Source: Nocardia sp. XZ_19_385
GTDB lineage: Bacteria > Actinomycetota > Actinomycetes > Mycobacteriales > Mycobacteriaceae
Length of the DNA: 64,000 nt
Assembly (NCBI RefSeq): GCF_015355755.1
Contig: NZ_JACVEE010000001.1
Coordinates: 2,046,001-2,110,000, forward strand
Direction of reading: 5' to 3'
Positions 17,330-26,300 of the stretch are shown here, piece after piece; the stretch's first letter is position 1; every line of letters starts with the position of its first letter. Position numbers and translations under genes: made by a program. The notes below the pieces were generated by a model that ran no database searches, was not told the DNA's origin, and saw only the letters and a list, made by a program, of their open reading frames with translations.

Positions 17330-20119
17330 ATGGGAAGCGAGATTGCGGCGCCGGCGTTCTTCACCAGAGACGTGCTGGCGACCACCCCGACCGGCGGTGG
17401 TGGTCTGGTCGGACGCGAGCAATACCTCGCGGCACTGCGGGAACTGCTCGACCGTGCGGCGGACGGAAACGGGTCCGCGCTGGTGCTGCGCGGTGCGGCC
17501 GGTATCGGTAAGTCGGCGCTGCTGGCGGCGGTCCGGGACGCCGCGCTGGAACGGAATCTGACGGTCCTGTCGGCGGTCGGTGTGGAGAACGAAGCCGGTT
17601 TGTGTTTCGCCGCGCTGCATCAGCTGCTGCATCCCCTGCTACCCGAAGCCGTGAAACTGCCACTGGCACAGCAGCGCACGCTGCGCGCGGCGTTCGGGCA
17701 GGAAGAGGGCGGCCCGGATCTGTTCAGTGTGGCGCTGGCCGCCCTGCAGCTGATCGGCGAGGCGGCGGCACAGCAGCCGATCGTGCTGATCATCGACGAT
17801 CTGCACTGGCTCGACCCGGCCAGCGCCGACGCGCTGAGCTTCCTGGCCCGCCGCATCGGCAAGGACGCGGTCTTCGTTCTGGCCGCTACCCGCGCCGGCC
17901 AGGGCGATCCGGCGGACCGGGCCGGACTGCCGGATCTGGTGGTCGAACCGCTTCCCGAGGACGCTGCCGCCGAACTGCTCCAAGCCCAAGCGCCGACGTT
18001 GACGACCACCGCGCGCCAGCGACTCCTCGCGCAAGCATCCGGAAATCCCCTGGCGCTGACCGAGCTTCCCCGTGCGCTGCGACACAGCGGCACCGACCGG
18101 GTGGGCGAGGATTTCCCGCTCACCGCTCGGCTGGAGGCCGCGTTCGCGGCCCGGTCCGCCGAACTCTGCCCGGCCGCGCGCACACTGCTCGTCGTACTCG
18201 CCGCCGATGTCGGCTGCGAGCTGCGCCGGTTGCTGTCCGCGGCCACCGAACTCGCCGGCGCGCCGGTAACCGCCGACCATCTGCAGGACGCCCTCGACAT
18301 CGGCCTGGTCGAATTGTCCGGCGCGGGAATGCGATTCCGGCATCCGATGATGCGCACGGCCATCTACGCGCGCGCACCGCTGACCCAGCGCCTGGGCGCC
18401 CACTCCTGCCTGGCCGCGGCGCTCGCGGATTTCCCGGACAAGCAGCTCTGGCATCGCGCCGCCGCGACCCTCGGCACCGACGACTCCCTGGCCGCGGAGT
18501 TGGAGGCGTTCGCCGAACGGTCCCGCCGCCGCGGCGCGATCATGACGGCGGTGAACGCGCTGCACCGCGCGGCCGAACTCGCCGAACGCCCTGAGCGCAC
18601 CACCACGCTGCTGCTCGGCGCGGCCGAACTGGCCAGCGAGATCGGCGCCCGCCGGGAAGCACAGGACCTCGTGGACCGCGCCAACCCGAGCGCGCTCGGG
18701 CCCATCGATCGCGCCCGGCTCGCGACTGTCCAGGAGGTCATCGCCTTCAGCCATTACGACCCGGAGAACCGGATGCTCGAACTGGTCGACATCGCCGGGG
18801 ACGTGCACCGGGCGGGCAATACCGATCTCGCGGCCGAGCTGTTGTGGCGGGCCGCTTCCCGCTGCTTCTTCCAGGACGCCGCCGCCCCGGCCCGGACAGC
18901 GATCGCCGAGCAACTCGACCTCCTCGACCTGCCCGCGCAAGACCCACGCCGCCTCGCCATCGAGGCGTACACGGTGCCGTGGGATCGCGGTCCCGCGGTG
19001 CTCGATCAACTCGCCCGGCTGACGCCGGACCGCTCCGACGCCGACACCATGCGCTACCTCGGCTACGCCGCGCTGTTCCTCGGCGACCTCCGGCGTGGTT
19101 CCGCCTACATCGACGCCGCCGCCGGAGTGGGCCGCAATCAGGGCCGGTTGGGCCTGCTCGCGGGCATTCTGGGCGCGGGCAACTGGAGCCGCATCTGGCT
19201 CGGCGAATGGGATACGGTGCGCGCCGAAACCGAGGAGTCCCGGGCCTTCGCCGCCGAAACCGGCGAGGAGTTCTACGGCGTCGCGGGACGCACCAACCTG
19301 GCCATGATCGCCGCCCTGCGCGGGGAAACCGAACTCGCCGAGGATCATCTGCGCGAGATCCATGCCAGCCCGATGGCGGTCGGCATGCGCTGCATCCAGG
19401 TCACCGCTCAGCAAACCCGCGGCATGATCCAGCTGCTCGCGGGCCGCGCCGAGGACGCCTTCGCGACACTGCGGCGCGTCTACGACCCGGCCGACCCGGT
19501 CAGTCATCCGATGCGGCGCTGGTGGATCGCGGCCGAACTCGCCGACGCCGCCGTCGCGGCCGAAAAGGTCGACGAGGCAAGGCAATTGCTGGCCGAGCTG
19601 CCCGCCCTGGCCGGCCGGCTACCGGCGCCCATGCTGCTGGTCGTCGACGAATACAGCCGTGCGGTCCTGGCCGCCGACGACGACGCGGACACCGTCTACG
19701 CCGCCGCGCTCACCAGCCACGTCGGCAGCTGGCCGCTCTATCGCGCCCGGCTGCAACTGCACCACGGCCGCCGCCTGCGCCGCCTGCGCCGCATGGCCGA
19801 AGCCCGCGAACCCCTGCGCGCCGCCCGCGACGGCTTCGACGCCCTGGGCGCTGCCCCCTGGGCCGAGTCCGCGCGCATCGAATTGCGCGCCGCGGGCGAG
19901 GCCAGCACCCGGCGCGCCGCGAACGCCCGTGACCAGCTCACTCCGCAGGAACTCCAGATCGCCACGCTCGCCGCCGAAGGACTCACCAACCGTCAGATCG
20001 CCGAGAAGCTCTATCTTTCGCACCGCACCGTCGGCTCGCACCTGTATCGGATCTTCCCGCGTCTGGGCATCACCGGCCGGGTCGAATTGGCCGCGGCCCT
20101 GGAGAGTGTCGCCGCCTGA
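17330..20119 (+). CDS. LuxR-family regulator with AAA ATPase domain (LAL type)
   Basis: A 929-residue large ATP-binding LuxR regulator. N-terminal P-loop ATPase with Walker A GAAGIGKS (residues 55-62), Walker B IVLIIDDLHWLDP, then a long helical TPR-like region. A C-terminal LuxR HTH at about 865-920 has DQLTPQELQIATLAAEGLTNRQIAEKLYLSHRTVGSHLYRIFPRLGI. LALs activate nearby metabolic genes after sensing a small molecule. It is divergent from the hydrolase at 17212, with shared repeats between them, and lies upstream of a SARP gene on the same strand. Confidence 0.93.
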   Translation: MGSEIAAPAFFTRDVLATTPTGGGGLVGREQYLAALRELLDRAADGNGSALVLRGAAGIGKSALLAAVRDAALERNLTVLSAVGVENEAGLCFAALHQLLHPLLPEAVKLPLAQQRTLRAAFGQEEGGPDLFSVALAALQLIGEAAAQQPIVLIIDDLHWLDPASADALSFLARRIGKDAVFVLAATRAGQGDPADRAGLPDLVVEPLPEDAAAELLQAQAPTLTTTARQRLLAQASGNPLALTELPRALRHSGTDRVGEDFPLTARLEAAFAARSAELCPAARTLLVVLAADVGCELRRLLSAATELAGAPVTADHLQDALDIGLVELSGAGMRFRHPMMRTAIYARAPLTQRLGAHSCLAAALADFPDKQLWHRAAATLGTDDSLAAELEAFAERSRRRGAIMTAVNALHRAAELAERPERTTTLLLGAAELASEIGARREAQDLVDRANPSALGPIDRARLATVQEVIAFSHYDPENRMLELVDIAGDVHRAGNTDLAAELLWRAASRCFFQDAAAPARTAIAEQLDLLDLPAQDPRRLAIEAYTVPWDRGPAVLDQLARLTPDRSDADTMRYLGYAALFLGDLRRGSAYIDAAAGVGRNQGRLGLLAGILGAGNWSRIWLGEWDTVRAETEESRAFAAETGEEFYGVAGRTNLAMIAALRGETELAEDHLREIHASPMAVGMRCIQVTAQQTRGMIQLLAGRAEDAFATLRRVYDPADPVSHPMRRWWIAAELADAAVAAEKVDEARQLLAELPALAGRLPAPMLLVVDEYSRAVLAADDDADTVYAAALTSHVGSWPLYRARLQLHHGRRLRRLRRMAEAREPLRAARDGFDALGAAPWAESARIELRAAGEASTRRAANARDQLTPQELQIATLAAEGLTNRQIAEKLYLSHRTVGSHLYRIFPRLGITGRVELAAALESVAA

Positions 20120-20136
20120 CTTCGATTCGAGCAGCA

Positions 20137-20173
20137 CTGGACAGCCGAATGGGCTGGTAAGTGAGCAGCTTCC
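20137..20173. promoter_or_regulatory. Repeated promoter blocks A and B before the SARP gene
   Basis: Block A (20137-20156, CTGGACAGCCGAATGGGCTG) is followed by block B (20159-20173, AAGTGAGCAGCTTCC). Both recur, in the order B then A, at 21670-21702 before the flavin monooxygenase gene. Block A contains the inverted repeat CAGCC-N5-GGCTG. They are likely binding sites for a cluster regulator, perhaps the SARP itself. Confidence 0.55.
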
Positions 20174-20216
20174 GCCGTGACCATGGGCTCCTACCCAGAG
20201 TGAGGAGTACGAGGCG

Positions 20217-21014
20217 GTGTCGAACACGGAGATGACGTTGTTGCGGCTTTCGATGCTCGGACCTGTGGAGGTGTGGTTCGGGGACGAGCCGGTGGCGATC
20301 CGGCAGCAGAAGCCGCAGACGCTGCTGGCGATGCTGGCCCGGAACGCGGGCCGGGTGGTGTCGATCGACGAGCTGATCGATGGCCTGTGGGGTGTGGACG
20401 ACAGTCCTGACTCGGCGGTCGGGGCCATCCGGAATTTCGTGTGGTCGGTGCGCCGGCAACTGGCCCGCCACGAAGACCGCGCCGACGCCGTGGTCTCGGT
20501 GCGCGGCGGCTACCGCCTGGCGCTGCCGGTCGACACCGATGCCGGTGCCGCCGAAAGACATCGGCACGCGGCGGAAATAGCCCGTGCCGCAGGCAATCTC
20601 GCGGGTGCGGGCCGGGAAGCACTGGCCGGACTGGCACTGTGGCGCGGCGACCCGCTGTCCGGGCTGCCGGGACCGTGGGCGGCGGTGGAGCGTGCGCGGC
20701 TACGCAGGCTGCGCCGCACCCTGCAGGAGTGCTCCATCGAAATCGACTTGGCGGCAGGCCAATTCGATCGCGCGATCGCGGAGGTCGAGGCTTTGCGGAT
20801 CATCGATCCGCACTGCGAACGGTTGACGGCGCTGATGATGACGGCCCTGCACGACAGCGGCCGCCGGGCCGAGGCATTGGCGGTCTATCTGGAGGCCAGG
20901 CAGCGCCTGGTGACAGATCTGGGCCTGGAGCCGAGCGCCCCGCTGGCCGCACTGCACCAGCGCATCCTGACCGACGATGGCGCGCCGCGCCGCTGCGCAA
21001 GCTGCGCCTCCTGA
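20217..21014 (+). CDS. AfsR/SARP family transcriptional regulator
   Basis: 265 residues starting at GTG 20217. The N-terminal OmpR-like winged helix (about 1-95: SMLGPVEVWFGDEPVAIRQQKPQTLLAMLARNAGRVVS...ELIDGLWG...VRGGYRLAL) is followed by the bacterial transcriptional activation domain of TPR-like helices (about 100-250, ending LVTDLGLEPSAPLAALHQRIL). SARPs activate secondary-metabolism operons by binding direct repeats near -35. It lies about 100 bp after the LAL gene and 20 bp before the LysE exporter gene. Confidence 0.92.
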   Translation: MSNTEMTLLRLSMLGPVEVWFGDEPVAIRQQKPQTLLAMLARNAGRVVSIDELIDGLWGVDDSPDSAVGAIRNFVWSVRRQLARHEDRADAVVSVRGGYRLALPVDTDAGAAERHRHAAEIARAAGNLAGAGREALAGLALWRGDPLSGLPGPWAAVERARLRRLRRTLQECSIEIDLAAGQFDRAIAEVEALRIIDPHCERLTALMMTALHDSGRRAEALAVYLEARQRLVTDLGLEPSAPLAALHQRILTDDGAPRRCASCAS

Positions 21015-21034
21015 CCAGGCAATGGAGCACCACT

Positions 21035-21664
21035 ATGCACGCGATCAACTGGGTCGGGTTCTTCCCGGCCGCGCTGCTCGTCTCACTCATCCCCGGAGCC
21101 AGCCAGATCCTCGGCCTGAACAATGCTGTGCGCCACGGCATTCCCGCTGCCCTGGCCGGCGTGGGCGGACGGCTTGCCGCCTTCGTCGTGCTGGTCACGC
21201 TGGTGGTGGCCGGCCTCGGCGCGACGCTCGCGGCCTCGGTGACCGCGCTCACGGTGATCAAGTGGGCGGGTGTGGCCTATCTCGCCTGGATCGGCGTCCA
21301 GGCCTTACGGCGGGCTTGGCGGCCAGCGCCTGCCGAGGCGGCCGTACCGGCCGCGAGCACGGTCCGGTGGCGGATCGTCGGGAACGAATTCGCCGTCGGG
21401 ATCAGCAATCCGAAGGCGCTGCTGCTCTTCGCCGCGCTGCTACCGCAGTTCGCCGCCGAATCGGCAGGCGGGTTCGGGACTCAGATCGCGCTGCTCGGTG
21501 CGGCTTACGTGGGCATCGAGCTCGTGGTGGGCCTCGGCTATGTCATCGTCGGCGGTCTGATCGGCGCGACCGGCTTCTCGGCCCGGACCTCGCGCCGGAT
21601 CGATCTCGGTACCGGAGTGTGCTTCCTCGGCCTGGCCGGACTGCTCGCCGCGGACGGCGCCTGA
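21035..21664 (+). CDS. LysE/RhtB family amino-acid or metabolite exporter
   Basis: 209 residues from ATG 21035 after GGAG. Six predicted membrane segments. The N-terminal FFPAALLVSLIPGASQILGLNNAVRHG (Pro-Gly-rich first loop) and FAVGISNPKALLLFAALLPQF are LysE/RhtB hallmarks. It probably exports an amino acid or small cluster product. It sits 20 bp after the SARP gene, so the pair is likely co-transcribed. Confidence 0.87.
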   Translation: MHAINWVGFFPAALLVSLIPGASQILGLNNAVRHGIPAALAGVGGRLAAFVVLVTLVVAGLGATLAASVTALTVIKWAGVAYLAWIGVQALRRAWRPAPAEAAVPAASTVRWRIVGNEFAVGISNPKALLLFAALLPQFAAESAGGFGTQIALLGAAYVGIELVVGLGYVIVGGLIGATGFSARTSRRIDLGTGVCFLGLAGLLAADGA

Positions 21665-21669
21665 CCCGG

Positions 21670-21702
21670 AAGTGGGCAGCTTCTGGACTGGCGAATGAGC
21701 TG
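21670..21702. promoter_or_regulatory. Repeated promoter blocks B and A before the monooxygenase gene
   Basis: AAGTGGGCAGCTTCT (21670-21684) and CTGGACTGGCGAATGAGCTG (21683-21702) match blocks B and A of the SARP promoter at 13 of 15 and 17 of 20 positions, but in swapped order. They lie 68-101 bp before the monooxygenase start. Confidence 0.55.
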
Positions 21703-21770
21703 TGCCGCCACGGACAGTGGTGACGCACCGGCTCGGAGTGAGCCGGACAAGGCACCACGAGGAGGCCAAC

Positions 21771-22874
21771 ATGTCGAATGCGCTCAGCGTTCTCGTCGTC
21801 GGCGCGGGGGTCGCGGGGATAGCCGCCGCCACCGCGCTGGATCGCCGCGGATTCTCGGTCGACATCGTCGAGCGACGGACGCAGAGCCCGGCCGGGGCCG
21901 GACTTTTCTTGCCGGGCAATGCCGTTCGGGCACTGACAGAGCTCGGCCTCGGTGCCGTCCTGGACGCGGACGCCGCACCGATCCGCACCCAGCGACTACT
22001 GGACCATCGGGGTCGCGAGCTCGCCGACATCGACATGGCCCAGCTGTGGCAAGGCGTAGCGCAGCCGGTGGGCATCACCCATGACCGGCTCCGGTCGGCG
22101 CTCGTGGACAATCTCGGCCTGACCATCCAGGCGGGTGTCACCGTGCGGGAGTTGACCGAGTCCGAATCCGGTGTGGAGGTTTCGTTCAGCGACGGGAGCA
22201 GCGGTCACTACGACGTCGTGGTCGGGGCCGACGGGGTGCACTCCGAGTTGCGGCGCATCGTGAATCCGGATGCGGGCGTGCGCTACGCGGGTCAGATCTG
22301 CTGGCGGTTCGTCACCGCCAACACCGCGGGAATCGACAACTGGACCGTGTGGCTCGGACGCGGGACGACATTCCTCGCGGTGCCGGTCGGAAAGGATCGG
22401 CTGTACTGCTATGCCGATCTGTCGACGCCTGAACCGGCGGCAGTCGGTGCGCAACTGGCCCAGCACTTTTCCCACTTCGACGATCAGGTCCGCGGCCTGC
22501 TCGCGGCGCCGGAGGCAGCCGGGGCCTATGTCTCCGTCATCGAGGAAGCCACCGACCCGACCTGGCGGACCCGGCGCGTCGTACTGATCGGTGACGCCGC
22601 GCACGCGAGTTCACCCACTATGGCTCAGGGCGTGGCGATGTCGGTCGAGGACGCCCTCGTGCTGGCCGAATCACTCTGCGGGAGTGGCGAAATCGAGCAG
22701 CGGCTGGAGCGGTATCGGCAGCGGCGGCTCCCGCGCACCCAGTGGGTACAGGCGCGGGCGCGGCGGCGCGACAGCACCCGGAGCCTGGCCCCGGCGATTC
22801 GTAACACGGTGCTGCGCTTGGCTGCCCCTCGAATCTATGCGCGGGATTACGGACTGCTCCGCGCTCAGCCGTGA
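21771..22874 (+). CDS. FAD-dependent monooxygenase (group A aromatic hydroxylase type)
   Basis: 367 residues from ATG 21771, with a GAGGAGG ribosome site. Seen: LVVGAGVAGIAAATAL (FAD Rossmann motif, about 8-23), VVGADGVHSELR (the DG motif for FAD/NADPH), and RVVLIGDAAHASSPTMAQGVAMSVEDALVLAE (GD motif). It probably hydroxylates an aromatic or polyketide-like substrate. It belongs to the LAL/SARP-regulated block, and its promoter shares motifs with that of the SARP gene. Confidence 0.9.
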   Translation: MSNALSVLVVGAGVAGIAAATALDRRGFSVDIVERRTQSPAGAGLFLPGNAVRALTELGLGAVLDADAAPIRTQRLLDHRGRELADIDMAQLWQGVAQPVGITHDRLRSALVDNLGLTIQAGVTVRELTESESGVEVSFSDGSSGHYDVVVGADGVHSELRRIVNPDAGVRYAGQICWRFVTANTAGIDNWTVWLGRGTTFLAVPVGKDRLYCYADLSTPEPAAVGAQLAQHFSHFDDQVRGLLAAPEAAGAYVSVIEEATDPTWRTRRVVLIGDAAHASSPTMAQGVAMSVEDALVLAESLCGSGEIEQRLERYRQRRLPRTQWVQARARRRDSTRSLAPAIRNTVLRLAAPRIYARDYGLLRAQP

Positions 22875-22922
22875 GCCACGCCGAACTGTTTGCTACCCAA
22901 CATCTTTCGAAAAGGAACTCGA

Positions 22923-23609
22923 ATGACTGTCGTCTTCGTCCATGGCGTCCCGGAAACCGCCGCCCTGTGGGACAGCCTGCGCAACCACCTCGACGGCGAC
23001 AGCATGGCACTGTCGCTGCCCGGCTTCGCGAGCGCCAGACCGGAATCGTTCGCCGCCACCAAGGATGCGTACGCGGACTGGCTGGCCGCCGAACTGCGCC
23101 GAATTCCCGGCCCCATCGACCTGGTCGGCCACGACTGGGGCGCCCTGCTGACCTACCGCATCGTCACGAAATACGATGTCCCACTCCGGAGTTGGGTTGC
23201 CGACGGAGCAGCCATCATGCACCCGGACTACCGCTGGCACGAGCTGGCGCAAACCTGGCAGACCAGTGGCGCCGGCGAGGAATTCGTGCGGCAAGCGACC
23301 GATATCGACACCCGCATGGGCAGCTCCATCCTCGATCTCTACCGTTCCGCCACCCCCAATCCCTACCGCGACTGGGGGCCCGACCTGAAGCGCTCCACCG
23401 CGCCCGGACTCGTCATCACGCCGCTGCAGGACCCCTACGACGACTACCAACCGGCCGCCGAGGTTGCCCGGCAGCTCGCGGCGAACCATTACCTGATGCC
23501 GGACGCGGGCCACTGGTGGATGGTCGAGCGCCCGGCGGCGGCAGCCGAAGCGCTGCAAGACTTCTGGACCTCACTGTTTCCCGGCCACGGACCTCAGCTT
23601 TCCTGGTGA
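22923..23609 (+). CDS. Alpha/beta hydrolase
   Basis: 228 residues from ATG 22923, preceded by AAAGGA. Seen: VVFVHGVPETAALWDSL, nucleophile Asp71 in LVGHDWGALL, and His in MPDAGHWWMVERP. An Asp nucleophile suggests an epoxide-hydrolase/dehalogenase-type enzyme. It lies 48 bp after the monooxygenase, so it may act on that enzyme's product. It is convergent with the STAND regulator, 10 bp apart. Confidence 0.84.
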   Translation: MTVVFVHGVPETAALWDSLRNHLDGDSMALSLPGFASARPESFAATKDAYADWLAAELRRIPGPIDLVGHDWGALLTYRIVTKYDVPLRSWVADGAAIMHPDYRWHELAQTWQTSGAGEEFVRQATDIDTRMGSSILDLYRSATPNPYRDWGPDLKRSTAPGLVITPLQDPYDDYQPAAEVARQLAANHYLMPDAGHWWMVERPAAAAEALQDFWTSLFPGHGPQLSW

Positions 23610-23619
23610 ATCCGCAACC

Positions 23620-25650
23620 TCACTGGCCGTTCAATTCGTGATGCCAGAGCAATTCACTCATCCGCTCCACGGCGGTGCCGAGATGGCGGCGGTAGGTGCT
23701 GAACGGCAATCCCAGCAGCTCCGCCGCCACTTCCTGGGTGGGCGCGCCCTTGAAATAGGCGACACTGACCGCCCGATGCAACTTCTCGCCACCACGCTCG
23801 GTCAGCAGTGCCTGCGCCGCGTCCGCGAGCACCTCGGTCAGCGACTTCCCGCTCTCTTTCACCAGGCGACTGCGATTGAGCGGATTGTCGCCCAGCGCAA
23901 CGGGTCTGCGCAGCGTGCGCAGTGCGTCGCGGATGGCCGCGTCGAACTCGGGACGAGACAGCACCACCAGCTCCGCGGGTCCGCGCACCGGCCCATCGGC
24001 CATGGAGGCGCCTGCGAGCATGGCGGCGGACTTCTCCGCCAGCCACGGGCCGGGTGGTTGCGTGCGCCAGTCGTGGGCGAACAGCGCGTAGCGATGGGCG
24101 CCGACAGCGGGCGGAGAGTCGATGGGCAGCATGTTGATATCGCCGAGATGCCCGTCCCAATAGCCGTCGTCACGCATGACGACGAACGACCAAGCGAGCC
24201 GTTCACCACGAACCATCTCGCCGGTGGCACGCCACTGAGCGAGGGTGGTGGCCGCCGCGGGCCGCTGATAGGCGGTGCCATCGATGGTGAAGCGAGCCAA
24301 GGCCAGGTACTCCCCCGACCGCAACGGCCCGTTGGCCCGCGCGTACCGCCACGCCGCCGCGACTACCGGATCCACTTCCAGCCCAACGGGGTCGGCGATT
24401 TCGAGCCAGGCGGAGAACGCGCAGAGCTCGCCGGTCTGCGTGGATAGGTAGGCGCGGAAGGCCTGGGGCTGATGGTCCAGCCAGAATGCCGCGATCGCGG
24501 CCGATTCCGCTCCTTCGTGCCGGCGCACCAGCTCCAGCACCTGCTCGCGCTGCGACTCGACGTACGGATGATCTTCGACGAGCCCCACGTCACGCCAGAC
24601 ATTGAATTCCGAGATCTGCCGGTCGGTGCGATACAGGAAGATCAGCGCACCGGTCGCCTGCAGCAGCTGTGACTCCGGCACCGAACGCAGTTGCGCCAGC
24701 TGCACTTCCCGCATCTGGTGATGCATCTCGGCGAACCCCTCCGGGTCCCGCCACTTCAGATCGGCCTCCAGCGCCTCCCGCACCACGTCATGCGGAAACA
24801 GCCCCGCGCCGGTGGATTCGATGAACGGCTGCACCCGCAGCCACGCGAACAACTCGGCCGCCCGGACGCCGAATACCGCGCGCAGCAGCGACTCCGAGGT
24901 GACATAGGCGTGTGCGCACACCTCGAGCGCCCGGCTGTGCTCGGAACTGGGTGTGTTGCCGATCAATTGGCGCAACAGTGTCGCGATCGTGTCTTGGCTC
25001 GGACGCCAATCCCCCTTTGGCGCACCATCTTTCACCGCCACCACCGCCGCCAATGCCAGCGCCAGCGGATTGCCGCCGGTGAATTCGAGCACGGCCTGCT
25101 GCACACTGGCCGGCACGTGCCGGGCGTGCAGAAACTCCGCGGCCTCTTCCGGTGCGAGATTCCGCAGCGCGGTGACCCGCAGCAGATCCACCCACCCGGG
25201 GTCGGACGTCCACAACAGATCCGGCTCGGCCCGCCCGGCGACCGCCACCACCGCCCCGACCGGCAACTGCGGCAGAAACCGCTCCCACAGCCAGCCTTCC
25301 AGCCCCTGGCACTTTTCGAAGGTGTCGACCAGCAGCACGACCCCGGGCTGGTGCAAAGCGGTCCCCGCCGCCGCCAGGAACCCCTCTGGCGTGGGAACCA
25401 CTGTCCGGCCGTCGATTTCGACCACGGGACGACCGGCGCGCTGCGCCAGCCCGGCGAATACCCGCAGCAACGTCGACTTCCCGATGCCGCCCGGCCCGTG
25501 CAAGTAGTGCACGGGACGGGCCTCGGACTCCCCGTCGAGTGCCGCGGCGAACCAGTCGAGTTCGGCGCGCCTGCCGACGAACGCCCGGTCTCGCCCGGCG
25601 GCCAAGGTATGCGCCAGCCTCGATGGTGTTGGCGTGGTGTCTGTGGGCAT
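23620..25650 (-). CDS. STAND-type AAA ATPase regulator with C-terminal HTH-like end
   Basis: 676 residues from ATG 25650. An ORC/AAA-16-like P-loop: FVGRRAELDWFAAAL and Walker A GPGGIGKST (about 52-60), VVLLVDTFEKCQGLEGWLWERFLP (Walker B region), ELTGGNPLAL-type sensor (EFTGGNPLALALAA). A long helical region follows. The C-terminal KGAPTQEVAAELLGLPFSTYRRHLGTAVERM resembles a sigma/LuxR-like helix-turn-helix. It is a likely signal-dependent transcription regulator. An operator-like palindrome lies 36 bp upstream. A longer start at 25692 would swallow that site, so it is not used. Confidence 0.8.
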   Translation of the reverse strand: MPTDTTPTPSRLAHTLAAGRDRAFVGRRAELDWFAAALDGESEARPVHYLHGPGGIGKSTLLRVFAGLAQRAGRPVVEIDGRTVVPTPEGFLAAAGTALHQPGVVLLVDTFEKCQGLEGWLWERFLPQLPVGAVVAVAGRAEPDLLWTSDPGWVDLLRVTALRNLAPEEAAEFLHARHVPASVQQAVLEFTGGNPLALALAAVVAVKDGAPKGDWRPSQDTIATLLRQLIGNTPSSEHSRALEVCAHAYVTSESLLRAVFGVRAAELFAWLRVQPFIESTGAGLFPHDVVREALEADLKWRDPEGFAEMHHQMREVQLAQLRSVPESQLLQATGALIFLYRTDRQISEFNVWRDVGLVEDHPYVESQREQVLELVRRHEGAESAAIAAFWLDHQPQAFRAYLSTQTGELCAFSAWLEIADPVGLEVDPVVAAAWRYARANGPLRSGEYLALARFTIDGTAYQRPAAATTLAQWRATGEMVRGERLAWSFVVMRDDGYWDGHLGDINMLPIDSPPAVGAHRYALFAHDWRTQPPGPWLAEKSAAMLAGASMADGPVRGPAELVVLSRPEFDAAIRDALRTLRRPVALGDNPLNRSRLVKESGKSLTEVLADAAQALLTERGGEKLHRAVSVAYFKGAPTQEVAAELLGLPFSTYRRHLGTAVERMSELLWHHELNGQ

Positions 25651-25681
25651 GCCACGAATGTACGAGGCGCCACTGAGCGCT

Positions 25682-25699
25682 GAATCAGTCAAATGACTG
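25682..25699. promoter_or_regulatory. Operator-like palindrome, copy 2 of an 18-bp repeated site
   Basis: GAATCAGTCAAATGACTG contains the perfect palindrome CAGTCA-AA-TGACTG (25686-25699), 36 bp upstream of the STAND regulator start. It matches 16 of 18 positions of the site at 17246-17263, in the same orientation relative to a leftward gene. Confidence 0.7.
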
Positions 25700-25772
25700 T
25701 GATGGCTTGCGCTCTACTATGCTGTAGCACAGTACCGCAAGCGGTCAGGCCTGCTACACGGCCCATTCCGAG

Positions 25773-26300
25773 GTGTTCACGACTGCCACGGGCACCGTGA
25801 AGGCGTTCGCGGGCACGGTTGATTCGGATGCCGAGCGGTTGAAATCGGCGATCGCGCTCTACCGGGTGATGGACGCCGAGAACGCCGAGGAACTGATGCT
25901 CCAGAACAGCAACATGCTCGATTTCCTCAGCACTCACCTCACCCGCACCAAGGGTGATAAACACGCAGGCGATCAGGCCGACCAGATCGCCAAGCTACGT
26001 GGCCTGGTCGCCGATATCCGCAACGGCAATGTGGTGGTCGGTGGTGACTTCAATGCCGAGGCCGGCGGCGACAGCCCGTCTGCGCAGGAGATCCGGAACT
26101 TCGACCTGGATGGTTTCGACACCAAGGCAGGCACCATCCACGACGGTCCCGGCGGGCAACCGAAGGGCACCTCGGAACAGCACTATCCGATCGACCATGT
26201 GCTGCCGCGCGGCGTCGGTTCCACCCCGGCCGAACGCTGGGATCGCGGCGAATCCGACCACGACGGTCAGCGGGTGGATGTGACAATGCCCGCTTGGTAA
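25773..26300 (+). pseudogene. EspC-like remnant joined to the inverted C-terminal half of an EEP nuclease
   Basis: An open frame of 175 residues made of two unrelated parts. Residues 1-50 look like the end of an EspC/DUF2580-type ESX substrate, including the YxxxD secretion motif (YRVMDAENAEEL, 30-41). Residues 51-175 are the C-terminal half of an endonuclease/exonuclease/phosphatase (DNase I-like) domain: His55 in STHLTRTKG, GGDFNAE (Asp92, Asn94), HYPIDHVL and the terminal SDHDGQ (Asp162-His163). No good start is seen: the frame is closed by a TAG at 25725 and the EspC N-terminus is missing. The matching N-terminal nuclease half is on the opposite strand at 26304-27224. The junction at Asp50 coincides with an inversion breakpoint. 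Confidence 0.75.

Noticed and set aside
17639..19585. 648-residue open frame on the minus strand opposite the LAL gene
   Set aside because: It is a high-GC shadow frame: no recognisable domain, low-complexity Gly/Arg content, and complete overlap with a well-supported regulator.
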